A stretch of 13,396 bases of DNA from Pseudomonadota bacterium (lineage in GTDB: Bacteria; Pseudomonadota; Gammaproteobacteria; Acidiferrobacterales; UBA6901), in NCBI GenBank assembly GCA_021785795.1, contig JAJYEK010000093.1:1-13396 (forward strand), in the 5' to 3' direction. Of the stretch, positions 6,426 through 13,396 are shown one piece after another (position 1 is the stretch's first letter; each line of letters opens with the position of its first letter). The translations under genes were made by a program, and so were the position numbers. Under the pieces are notes generated by a model that did not search any database, had not been told where the DNA came from, and saw nothing but the letters and a program-made list of their open reading frames with translations.

Positions 6426-7778
6426 TCAGGCAGCTTCGTCTGCGGCCCGCTGCACCGTTTCGGCAAGATGCTGTCCAAGCCGCTCGATGAGCTGTTTGTC
6501 GCTGCCTTCGAGCATCACCCGCACCACCGGCTCGGTACCCGAGGCACGCAGCACGACCCGGCCCTGCGAACCGAGCTGCGCCTTGACCTCGCTCAGGGCA
6601 TTCATGACAGGCTTCGAGCCGTTGACATCAAAACGCCGGTTCATGCGCACATTGATCATGGTCTGGGGATACACCGCCATGCCGCCCTTCAATTCTGCCA
6701 GGCTCCGGCCGGACTGGCGCAGGACTGCAACGACTTCGAGTGCCGCGATAATGCCATCTCCAGTGGTGCTCTTGTCGAGACAGATGAGATGCCCCGAAGT
6801 CTCCCCGCCAAGCTCCCACCGCTCCTGCTGGAGAATCGACAGAACGTAGCGGTCCCCGACCTGGGCACGCCGGAATGGAATCCCCTTGCCCTGCAACGCC
6901 TGCTCGAGCCCCAGGTTGCTCATCAGCGTCCCGACCACCCCTCCACGCAGGCGGTCCATGGCCTGGCGCGCCTCGGCAATGATGTAGAGCAGCTGGTCAC
7001 CGTCGACAACCTCTCCGCCGCCGTCCACCATAATGACCCGGTCACCGTCTCCATCCAGCGCGATCCCCAAATCCGCATGCTGCTCCACCACGGTCCTGCG
7101 CAGCAGCCGGGTATCGGTTGACCCGCACTCGTGATTGATGTTGAGCCCATCAGGCTGGTTGCCGATCGCCATCACGTCGGCCCCGAGTTCGCTGAATACG
7201 TGGGGTGCAATTTGGTAGGCGGCGCCATTGGCGCAGTCGATGACGATCTTCAGGCCCTCAAGGCTCAGTCGGTGCGGGAAGGTGCTCTTGCAGAACTCGA
7301 TGTACCGGCCACCGGCATCCTCGTAGCGCTTGGCCTTGCCGAGATTGCCGGGCTCCACGGTGCGCAGCGTCTCGGACATCATTCTCTCTATTTCGAGCTC
7401 CACCTCATCCGGCAGCTTGCATCCCTCGGACGAAAAGAACTTGATTCCATTGTCCTGGTAGGGATTGTGCGATGCGCTAATGACGATACCGGCGCGGGCC
7501 CGCGCTGTGCGTGTGAGGTAGGCGATACCGGGTGTCGGCATGGGACCGAGCAGGCGGATATCGACGCCGGCGGCCGACAGCCCGGCCTCGAGCGCCGATT
7601 CCAGCAGATAGCCGGAAACCCGCGTGTCCTTGCCGATGAGAATCTTGGTGTGATCAACGGCACCCTTTCCCAGAACAAGTCCTGCCGCCCAGCCCAGCTT
7701 GAGCACGGTTTCAGGCGTGATGGGTTCCTCGCCCATGCGCCCGCGGATCCCGTCAGTGCCGAAATAGCGCTTGCCCAT
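6426..7778 (-). CDS. glmM: Phosphoglucosamine mutase
   Basis: GlmM converts glucosamine 6-phosphate to glucosamine 1-phosphate for UDP-GlcNAc, and thus for peptidoglycan and lipopolysaccharide. The 450-residue protein begins with the family FGTDGIRG (6-13). The phosphorylated active-site serine is Ser103 in SASHNP (101-106). The Mg2+ site DGDGDR has Asp242, Asp244 and Asp246. The sugar-binding GGETSGH is at 324-330 and the phosphate-binding [10 protein letters not shown] at 411-420. All four domains of the alpha-phosphohexomutase family are complete. The ATG at 7776-7778 is preceded by a strong GAGGGGGG. It follows folP after 27 nt; the folP-glmM pair is widely conserved. Confidence 0.98.
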   Translation of the reverse strand: MGKRYFGTDGIRGRMGEEPITPETVLKLGWAAGLVLGKGAVDHTKILIGKDTRVSGYLLESALEAGLSAAGVDIRLLGPMPTPGIAYLTRTARARAGIVISASHNPYQDNGIKFFSSEGCKLPDEVELEIERMMSETLRTVEPGNLGKAKRYEDAGGRYIEFCKSTFPHRLSLEGLKIVIDCANGAAYQIAPHVFSELGADVMAIGNQPDGLNINHECGSTDTRLLRRTVVEQHADLGIALDGDGDRVIMVDGGGEVVDGDQLLYIIAEARQAMDRLRGGVVGTLMSNLGLEQALQGKGIPFRRAQVGDRYVLSILQQERWELGGETSGHLICLDKSTTGDGIIAALEVVAVLRQSGRSLAELKGGMAVYPQTMINVRMNRRFDVNGSKPVMNALSEVKAQLGSQGRVVLRASGTEPVVRVMLEGSDKQLIERLGQHLAETVQRAADEAA

Positions 7779-7805
7779 CCGCCCCCCTCATGCGATTTCT
7801 CCACC

Positions 7806-8702
7806 TCATTCCATTGTAGTCGATTGCCCGCAACCGCAACCTATTACGGCCTCAAGCATGCGGATCGCTTCGCGGGTCGGGCGCACGTCGTGGACCCGGA
7901 CCATTGCTGCCCCATTTTGCACCGCACACACCGCCAGAGCCACACTGGCGTACAACCGCTCGCTGACTGGCAGCCCCAGCACCGCGCCGATCAGGGACTT
8001 GCGCGAGAGTCCGGCCAGGATGGGTACCTGCAATGCCTTAAAATCCGGGAGTTTACGCAGAAGTTCGAGGTTGTGCGTCAGGGTCTTGCCGAAGCCGAAC
8101 CCCGGATCCGCGATCAGGCGGTCCCTCGGGATTCCGGCGCCGACACAAGCATCGATGCGCGCACGCAGGAACCCAAGGACTTCCCCGACCACGTCCCCAT
8201 ACCGGGGATGCCGCTGCATGGTACGCGGTTCGCCCTGCATATGCATGAGACAGACCGGCAGCCCGAGTTCGCTTGCCGCCTCCAGGGCGCCGGCAGCGCG
8301 CAGGGCCATGACGTCGTTGATCATTCCGGCGCCGGCAGCGGCCGCGGCGCGCATCACTTCGGGCTTGGACGTATCGACGGAAACCGGCACCGGGACCGCG
8401 CGGACCAGAGCCTGAATGATGGGCACGATGCGCCTGATCTCTTCCGCGGCTGAAACCGCCTGCGCCCCGGGACGGGTCGACTCGCCACCGATGTCGATGA
8501 TGTCGGCGCCTTCCCCGACCATCGCAAGCGCATGCTCTACCGCCCGCTCCGGCGCAAAAAAGACGCCGCCGTCCGAAAACGAATCGGGGGTAATGTTCAG
8601 GATGCCCATGACCGCGGCCCGCCCCAGATCGAGCGGCCTCCCGCCGCAGTCCAGAACCCTCCCGGAATCCGGGACGCCGGCCACCGGTTCGAGTGCGGTC
8701 AT
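7806..8702 (-). CDS. folP: Dihydropteroate synthase
   Basis: FolP joins 6-hydroxymethyl-7,8-dihydropterin pyrophosphate with p-aminobenzoate to give dihydropteroate in folate synthesis; it is the sulfonamide target. The 298-residue TIM barrel shows ILNITPDSFSDGG (34-46), the pterin/metal loop DIGGESTRPGA (70-80), SVDT (108-111), MIND (127-130) and MHMQGEPRTMQ (153-163). It also shows DPGFGFGKTLTHN (199-211), GLSRKSLIG (231-239) and VRVHDV (268-273). All signature segments are intact. The ATG at 8700-8702 lies 34 nt after ftsH; no clear Shine-Dalgarno sequence precedes it, so the exact start is less sure than the product. It sits in the conserved ftsH-folP-glmM order. Confidence 0.97.
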   Translation of the reverse strand: MTALEPVAGVPDSGRVLDCGGRPLDLGRAAVMGILNITPDSFSDGGVFFAPERAVEHALAMVGEGADIIDIGGESTRPGAQAVSAAEEIRRIVPIIQALVRAVPVPVSVDTSKPEVMRAAAAAGAGMINDVMALRAAGALEAASELGLPVCLMHMQGEPRTMQRHPRYGDVVGEVLGFLRARIDACVGAGIPRDRLIADPGFGFGKTLTHNLELLRKLPDFKALQVPILAGLSRKSLIGAVLGLPVSERLYASVALAVCAVQNGAAMVRVHDVRPTREAIRMLEAVIGCGCGQSTTME

Positions 8703-8736
8703 GGTAAGAGCAAGGCCCGCCCCGCGATGTAGCCGG

Positions 8737-10656
8737 TCAGTGCTCCGCGGCCGGGGTGTCGATCGGTTTGGTGTTGCGCGGCTGGCGTGCCGCCGGCGAG
8801 CCGGGCTGGTCAGAGCCTGACGATGCCGGCCCGGCGAAGTCCGCCGGCGGGCGCGGCTGTTTCCCGGCCATGATGTCTTCGATCTGGTCGGAGCTCAAGG
8901 TCTCCCATTCAAGCAGGGCCTTCGCCATCAGCTCGATCTTGTCGCGGTTCTCCTCGATGATCTTGCGTGCCCGCGCGTACTGCTCGTCGATGATGCGCCG
9001 GATCTCGTTATCGACCAGCTGCACCGTGGCGTCGCTGAGATTCTTGTGGGTCGTCACATCGCGTCCCAGGAAAACTTCGCTCTGATTCTCGCCGTAGACG
9101 CGCGTGCCGAGCGCATCGCTCATGCCCCAGCGCGTGACCATATTGCGTGCGATATCAGTGGCGCGCTCGAAATCATTCGCTGCCCCCGTAGTCATCTGAT
9201 GCATGAATACCTCTTCGGCGATTCGGCCTCCCATGAGCACCGCGATCGTCGAGAGCAGCGATTCACGGTCGTGGCTGTAGCGATCTTCGGTCGGAAGCTG
9301 CATCGTCACGCCCAGCGCCCGACCACGCGGAATGATGGTCACCTTGTGGACCGGATCGGTATTCGGCAGCGACTTGGCCACCACGGCATGGCCGGACTCG
9401 TGATAAGCCGTATTCATGCGTTCCTTTTCCGGCATCACAATCGAGCGGCGTTCCGCCCCCATCACGATCTTGTCCTTGGCTTTCTCGAAATCCTCCATGT
9501 CCACCAGCCGCTTGTTGGCGCGGGCCGCGAACAACGCAGCCTCGTTCACGAGGTTGGCCAGATCTGCGCCGGAGAATCCCGGTGTGCCGCGCGCCAGGAT
9601 ACTCGGCACCACGTTGTCGGATATCGGCACCTTGCGCATGTGCACCTTCAGGATCTGCTCGCGGCCACGGATATCCGGTAGCGGCACGTACACCTGCCGG
9701 TCAAACCTTCCCGGACGCAGGAGTGCGGGATCGAGCACATCCGGCCTGTTCGTGGCCGCGATAACGATGACACCCTCGGTGCCCTCGAACCCGTCCATCT
9801 CCACCAACAGCTGGTTAAGCGTCTGCTCGCGCTCGTCGTGGCCGCCACCCAGCCCGGCGCCACGCTGCCGCCCGACGGCATCGATCTCGTCGATAAATAT
9901 GATACAGGGAGCATGCTTCTTGGCCTGATCGAACATGTCGCGCACGCGCGATGCGCCGACGCCGACAAACATTTCGACGAAATCAGAGCCAGAAATCGAG
10001 AAAAACGGCACCTTGGCCTCGCCTGCGATCGCCTTGGCGAGCAGCGTCTTGCCGGTACCCGGAGAGCCGGTCATCAACACACCCTTGGGGATGCGTCCGC
10101 CCAACTTCTGGAACTTGGAGGGATCGCGCAGAAACTCCACCAACTCGCCGACCTCCTCCTTGGCCTCCTCCACGCCGGCGACATCCTCGAACGTGATCTT
10201 GTTCTGTTCCTCCGTGAGCATTCGCGCGCGGCTCTTGCCGAAACCCATGGCTCCGCGCCCGCTGCCTCCGCCCTGCATCTGGCGCATGAAAAACACCCAC
10301 ACACCAACCAGCAGCAGCATCGGGAACCAGTTGATGAAGATCTGCAGCAGCAGCGACTGCTCCTCTGGCGGCTTGGCATCAATGGTGACGTTATTGCGGA
10401 GCAAGTCGCCGATCAGGGCACGATTGTCCGTTTCAGGGCTGTAGGTGTTGAATTTGTCGCCGCTCTTGGTGACACCCTGGATCTTGCGGCCTTCGATCGT
10501 GACCTTGTTGACCTGTCCGCTCAGCAGCTGGCTGTAGAACTGCGAATAGGCCATCTGGTGCACCGACGTCTGGCGGTTGCCGAAATTGTTGAACACCGAC
10601 ATCAGCACGACCGCGATGACGAGCCACAGGAGAAGATTCTTCGTGAGATTATTCAA
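8737..10656 (-). CDS. ftsH: ATP-dependent zinc metalloprotease FtsH
   Basis: FtsH is an inner-membrane AAA+ protease that removes misassembled membrane proteins and regulators such as LpxC and sigma32 (known for E. coli). The 639-residue protein has a first membrane helix at about 7-24, a periplasmic part and a second helix near 102-125. The ATPase core has Walker A GSPGTGKT (197-204), Walker B IIFIDE (252-257) and the second region of homology with Arg314/Arg317. The zinc site HESGH (419-423) and Asp495 complete the protease. The C-terminal tail is Pro/Ala-rich. The start is TTG at 10654-10656 with GAGG 7 nt upstream. The nearby upstream ATG (10667-10669) is out of frame and soon stops. Confidence 0.97.
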   Translation of the reverse strand: MNNLTKNLLLWLVIAVVLMSVFNNFGNRQTSVHQMAYSQFYSQLLSGQVNKVTIEGRKIQGVTKSGDKFNTYSPETDNRALIGDLLRNNVTIDAKPPEEQSLLLQIFINWFPMLLLVGVWVFFMRQMQGGGSGRGAMGFGKSRARMLTEEQNKITFEDVAGVEEAKEEVGELVEFLRDPSKFQKLGGRIPKGVLMTGSPGTGKTLLAKAIAGEAKVPFFSISGSDFVEMFVGVGASRVRDMFDQAKKHAPCIIFIDEIDAVGRQRGAGLGGGHDEREQTLNQLLVEMDGFEGTEGVIVIAATNRPDVLDPALLRPGRFDRQVYVPLPDIRGREQILKVHMRKVPISDNVVPSILARGTPGFSGADLANLVNEAALFAARANKRLVDMEDFEKAKDKIVMGAERRSIVMPEKERMNTAYHESGHAVVAKSLPNTDPVHKVTIIPRGRALGVTMQLPTEDRYSHDRESLLSTIAVLMGGRIAEEVFMHQMTTGAANDFERATDIARNMVTRWGMSDALGTRVYGENQSEVFLGRDVTTHKNLSDATVQLVDNEIRRIIDEQYARARKIIEENRDKIELMAKALLEWETLSSDQIEDIMAGKQPRPPADFAGPASSGSDQPGSPAARQPRNTKPIDTPAAEH

Positions 10657-10663
10657 TATCTTG

Positions 10664-10667
10664 CCTC
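10664..10667 (-). promoter_or_regulatory. ftsH ribosome binding site in front of a TTG start
   Basis: GAGG on the minus strand sits 7 nt upstream of the TTG at 10654-10656, a normal spacing. It supports TTG as the initiation codon, since no ATG or GTG gives the conserved [19 protein letters not shown]-terminus. Confidence 0.55.
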
Positions 10668-10735
10668 ATTCAGCCGGCGCAGCGCCTTGCCGGAATCCGG
10701 AAATAGTGAGACCGCCAGTGCGGGGTTTGGTTTCC

Positions 10736-10764
10736 ATTCTGCTACGTTTGCACGGTCCCGACAA
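10736..10764 (-). promoter_or_regulatory. Candidate sigma70 promoter upstream of ftsH
   Basis: In the 123-nt rlmE-ftsH gap, TTGTCG (10759-10764) and CAGAAT (10736-10741) are 17 nt apart on the minus strand. Each matches its consensus hexamer at 4 of 6 positions. Transcription would begin near 10729, with a leader of about 72 nt that can form GC-rich hairpins. I saw no convincing sigma32-type CTTGAAA element. Confidence 0.35.
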
Positions 10765-10779
10765 CCGCATTCGGCAGCG

Positions 10780-11406
10780 TCAGTTTCCGCTCCGAAAGCC
10801 CTTTCCTACCAAGTATATCTCGCGGCTGCGCGCCCGGGACGCCCGCGGCTTGCGGACCAGCACCCGCCCGAACCGGCCCCGCATCGCTTGGTGGAACTCC
10901 GGGTACCCGCTTCCCTGGAACGCTTTCACGAGGAAATCGCCTCCTGGTCGCAGCACCTGGACCGCAAAATCCAGCGCCAATTCCGCAAGATACATCGCCC
11001 GCGCCTGGTCGGCCGTGTCAATACCGCTTATATTGGGCGCCATATCCGATATTACAAGATCCACCGGCCGACCCTGCAGATGCTCGAGGAGCCGCTCGAG
11101 TACGGCTTTTTCGGTAAAATCCCCCTGCAGAACGTCCACTGCGGCCACGGATTCCATGGGCAGGACATCCAGCGCAACCACGCGCCCGGCAACGCCCACG
11201 CGGCGCGCGGCGTATTGCGACCAGCCGCCCGGAGCGGCACCGAGATCAACCACCACCATTCCGGGACGCAGGAGGTGGTCACGGTGATCGATCTCCTGGA
11301 GCTTGTACACAGCGCGCGAACGGAACCCCTCCTGCTGTGCGCGTCTGACGTATTCATCGGTGAAATGCTCGGCCAGCCAGGCCCTGCTGCTTTTGGTTCG
11401 GGCCAT
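10780..11406 (-). CDS. rlmE: 23S rRNA (uridine-2'-O-)-methyltransferase RlmE
   Basis: RlmE (FtsJ/RrmJ) methylates the 2'-O of U2552 in 23S rRNA, a late step in 50S assembly. The 208-residue product has the usual length. The SAM-binding motif [12 protein letters not shown] is at 53-64. The catalytic K-D-K-E tetrad is seen as Lys35, Asp121 (SDMAPN), Lys161 (VKAFQG) and Glu196 (SREIYLV). The frame extends 21 codons upstream, but the family N-terminus [15 protein letters not shown] and GGGAGG 7 nt upstream place the start at the ATG at 11404-11406. It lies upstream of ftsH, a conserved pairing. The small RNA-binding gene yhbY, often next to rlmE, is absent from the gap here. Confidence 0.97.
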   Translation of the reverse strand: MARTKSSRAWLAEHFTDEYVRRAQQEGFRSRAVYKLQEIDHRDHLLRPGMVVVDLGAAPGGWSQYAARRVGVAGRVVALDVLPMESVAAVDVLQGDFTEKAVLERLLEHLQGRPVDLVISDMAPNISGIDTADQARAMYLAELALDFAVQVLRPGGDFLVKAFQGSGYPEFHQAMRGRFGRVLVRKPRASRARSREIYLVGKGFRSGN

Positions 11407-11518
11407 GGCTAGGCCTCCCGGGACAGTCGCAACATCGGCATCCGGACATGCACCCCACGATGCTGCCACCGGGATGCGGCCCGGTTACGGTCATCCGCCG
11501 CCGCCCGTGCCACGCCAG

Positions 11519-12016
11519 TCAGTCCCCGGCACAGGCCCGTAGCCCGCGGGTCACGAGCAGCAGTCCGAGCAGACTGTTGGCCAGGAACAGTATGCCCGCA
11601 ACCCCATGAAGCACGCCGAACCGGTGGGCGAGCGGGGTTCCGGCGACCAGCATTCCGTGAGCTAGAACCTTCAGTTTCTGCATCGCCGGCAACAGGCCGA
11701 ACTGGCCGACCAGATTGATGACGAACATCATTGAGAGGACCGGCAGGCGCCAACGGAAGAACCCCCCGAACCCTTCGCGGTAGATCTGTGCCGCAAGCAG
11801 GAACAGGCCGCAGGCGAGGCCAAGGTACCCGGTAATCCAGAACAGTCTGCCCGCAATGTTTCCCGCTACCATGGGGCTCGACAGGGAATGGAACAGCACC
11901 GGCGCCACCAGGTAGCCGACCGTCCACATGCTTCCGACCCAAAGGGTCAGCGCAAGGGATTCAAGCGCGATAATCAGCGCCGGAACGCGGGCAGGCACGG
12001 CCGCACCAGCAGCCAC
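11519..12016 (-). CDS. DUF4149 family four-helix membrane protein, function unknown
   Basis: This 165-residue protein has four strongly hydrophobic segments at about 12-36, 56-79, 91-110 and 133-157. Conserved-looking features are GSMWTVGYLVAPVLF in and after helix 1, AGNIAGRLFW before helix 2, NLVGQFGLLPAM after helix 3, and FGVLHGVAG entering helix 4. This pattern and the place between greA and rlmE match the DUF4149 (TMEM205-like) family, whose biochemical role is unknown to me. The first usable codon is GTG at 12014-12016, 12 nt after the greA stop, without a clear ribosome binding site. A second GTG at codon 7 is an alternative. It is probably cotranscribed with carB-greA. Family assignment is by pattern, not by search. 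Confidence 0.8.
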   Translation of the reverse strand: MAAGAAVPARVPALIIALESLALTLWVGSMWTVGYLVAPVLFHSLSSPMVAGNIAGRLFWITGYLGLACGLFLLAAQIYREGFGGFFRWRLPVLSMMFVINLVGQFGLLPAMQKLKVLAHGMLVAGTPLAHRFGVLHGVAGILFLANSLLGLLLVTRGLRACAGD

Positions 12017-12028
12017 CCAGGCCGGAGG

Positions 12029-12505
12029 CTAGACATAGCGCACATCCACAATCTCGTAGTGCCGCACACCACCGGGAACCTGCACCTCGACCGCCTCGCC
12101 AGCTTCCTTGCCTATCAGGGCGCGCGCAATCGGCGAGCTGATCGAAATCTTTCCGGAGGCAATATCCGCCTCGTCCTCACCGACGATCTGGTAGGTGACT
12201 TCCTGCTGCGTACCCTCGTCGATCAGATCCAGCGTGGCACCAAATACCACGCGACCGTTGGCATTTACCTTGAGTGGATCGATGACCTGGGCATTCGCCA
12301 GTTTGCTCTCGATATCCGCAATGCGCCCCTCGATAAACGACTGTTGCTCCTTGGCTGCGTGGTATTCGGCATTCTCGGAGAGATCGCCGTGAGCGCGCGC
12401 CTCAGCAATGGCCTGTATGATCCGCGGGCGATCACTGGTCTTGAGTCGCTGCAGTTCGACCTTAAGCTTCTCGGCACCCTTGACGGTGAGCGGCACCTTG
12501 CTCAT
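12029..12505 (-). CDS. greA: Transcription elongation factor GreA
   Basis: GreA enters the secondary channel of backtracked RNA polymerase and stimulates cleavage of the nascent RNA. The 158-residue product has the family length. The N-terminal coiled coil (about 8-75) carries [20 protein letters not shown] at its tip, with the acidic residues Asp41 and Glu44 that position the catalytic Mg2+. The C-terminal FKBP-like domain includes [18 protein letters not shown] (about 120-137). The ATG at 12503-12505 overlaps the carB stop (ATGA), with AAGGAG 8 nt upstream inside carB, so its translation is coupled to carB. The carB-greA neighbourhood is common in beta- and gammaproteobacteria. Confidence 0.97.
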   Translation of the reverse strand: MSKVPLTVKGAEKLKVELQRLKTSDRPRIIQAIAEARAHGDLSENAEYHAAKEQQSFIEGRIADIESKLANAQVIDPLKVNANGRVVFGATLDLIDEGTQQEVTYQIVGEDEADIASGKISISSPIARALIGKEAGEAVEVQVPGGVRHYEIVDVRYV

Positions 12506-13396
12506 GCCGCAATCTCCTTATGAAGGTCCTGCAGCGGGCTCACATCGAATTCCGTTGCCTGACGGTGCGCCTCGCAGGCAGCGCGGGCGGCGGCGACCGT
12601 CGTATAGTTGGTAACCTTGTGCTGCAGGGCCTCCCGCCGGATCAGCGACGAGTCCGCAATGCTCTGTTTATCGGCAACGGTGTTCACGATGATATCAATC
12701 TCGTCATTCTTGAGCATATCGAGCACATGGGGACGGCCTTCCGAAACCTTGTTTACAGCGCGGGCCTTCACGCCTGCCGCCTCAAGCACCGCAGCAGTAC
12801 CACGCGTCGCCAGGATCTCGAATCCGTTGCCGCCGAAATAACGGGCAACCTCGACCGCGGCCTTCCGGTCGGCGTCGCGCACGCTTATGAACAGGCGGCC
12901 ACGGCGCGGAATCTCCGATCCTGCGGCGAGCTGTGACTTCGAAAACGCCTCGCCAAACGTGCGCCCGATGCCCATCACTTCGCCGGTGGATTTCATCTCC
13001 GGCCCGAGCACGGTGTCCACCCCTGGAAACTTGATGAACGGAAACACAGCTTCCTTGACGGAATAATAGTCCGGTATGATCTCCGAAACCACTCCCTGGG
13101 ATGCAAGGCTCCGCCCCACCATGCAGCGGGCTGCGATTTTCGCGAGCGGCCTGGCGGTGGCTTTGGAGACGTAGGGAACCGTGCGCGATGCGCGCGGGTT
13201 CACCTCCAAAACGTATACGTCGTCCCCCTTGACCGCAAACTGGACATTCATGAGGCCGATGACCTTGAGCGCTTTCGCCATCTCCACGGTCTGGGCGCGC
13301 AGCCGGTTCTGGATTCCCTTGCTCAGGCTGAACGGCGGCAGCGAGCAGGCCGAGTCGCCGGAATGCACGCCGGCCTCCTCGATGTGCTCCATGATC
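12502..13396 (-). CDS. carB: Carbamoyl-phosphate synthase large subunit, C-terminal part
   Basis: The gene runs off the right edge; about 297 C-terminal residues of roughly 1070 are visible. CarB makes carbamoyl phosphate from bicarbonate, ATP and ammonia supplied by CarA, feeding arginine and pyrimidine synthesis. The visible part begins in the second ATP-grasp domain ([20 protein letters not shown]) and includes its metal- and nucleotide-binding [19 protein letters not shown]. It then enters the MGS-like regulatory domain ([34 protein letters not shown]), where ornithine and UMP act in E. coli. No break or frameshift is seen. It ends in an ATGA overlap with greA. Confidence 0.97.
   Translation of the reverse strand, partial: IMEHIEEAGVHSGDSACSLPPFSLSKGIQNRLRAQTVEMAKALKVIGLMNVQFAVKGDDVYVLEVNPRASRTVPYVSKATARPLAKIAARCMVGRSLASQGVVSEIIPDYYSVKEAVFPFIKFPGVDTVLGPEMKSTGEVMGIGRTFGEAFSKSQLAAGSEIPRRGRLFISVRDADRKAAVEVARYFGGNGFEILATRGTAAVLEAAGVKARAVNKVSEGRPHVLDMLKNDEIDIIVNTVADKQSIADSSLIRREALQHKVTNYTTVAAARAACEAHRQATEFDVSPLQDLHKEIAA

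Noticed and set aside
7131..8453. 440-codon plus-strand frame opposite glmM and folP
   Set aside because: It spans the junction of two verified genes on the other strand and shows no domain or plausible promoter.
9838..11412. 524-codon plus-strand frame opposite ftsH and rlmE
   Set aside because: It is the longest antisense frame but mirrors coding sequence of two essential-type genes and has no recognisable motif.
11407..11469. 21-codon extension of RlmE
   Set aside because: The GGGAGG 7 nt before the ATG at 11406 and the conserved [10 protein letters not shown] start argue against it.
1..13396. Search for a mobile element, CRISPR array, prophage, toxin-antitoxin or novel multi-gene system
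   Set aside because: All minus-strand genes are in conserved housekeeping order with small gaps; no direct repeats with spacers, transposase, integrase or unexplained gene block is present.

Overview
The window is a housekeeping gene cluster from a proteobacterium with a GC-rich chromosome. All 14 protein genes and the one tRNA gene lie on the minus strand, so the biological order runs from the right end of the window (carB) to the left end (nuoG). The gene order carB-greA-(DUF4149)-rlmE-ftsH-folP-glmM-tpiA-secG-tRNA-Leu(GAG)-nuoABCDEFG, the separate (unfused) nuoC and nuoD genes, and a genomically encoded tRNA CCA end fit a Gammaproteobacterium outside the Enterobacterales and pseudomonads, for example of a Chromatiales-like lineage. 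A Betaproteobacterium cannot be excluded from this window alone.

Right part (about 13396 to 10780): the 3' end of carB (arginine and pyrimidine synthesis) overlaps greA (transcript cleavage factor) by 4 nt. A small four-helix membrane protein of the DUF4149 type follows, then rlmE (23S rRNA 2'-O-methyltransferase). Middle part (10656 to 5057): ftsH (membrane AAA+ protease), folP (dihydropteroate synthase), glmM (phosphoglucosamine mutase), tpiA (triosephosphate isomerase) and secG (translocon subunit), followed closely by a tRNA-Leu with anticodon GAG. Left part (4818 to 1): a recognisable sigma70-type promoter starts the respiratory complex I operon, nuoA, B, C, D, E, F and the first 40 codons of nuoG. 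Every cofactor ligand and signature motif checked in NuoB, NuoD, NuoE and NuoF is present, so the enzyme looks functional.

The genes are tightly packed. Gaps are mostly under 130 nt, with overlaps at carB/greA, nuoA/nuoB and nuoD/nuoE. Candidate internal promoters lie before ftsH, tpiA and nuoA, so the cluster is probably several transcription units. Three genes (nuoD, nuoE, ftsH) appear to use TTG start codons and the DUF4149 gene a GTG start.

I found no mobile element, CRISPR array, phage gene, toxin-antitoxin or defence system, and no evidence of a new multi-gene system. The places most worth a second look are the structured, AT-rich spacer between tRNA-Leu and nuoA, the DUF4149 membrane protein of unknown function, the VPG-repeat tail of SecG, and the start regions of nuoD and ftsH.
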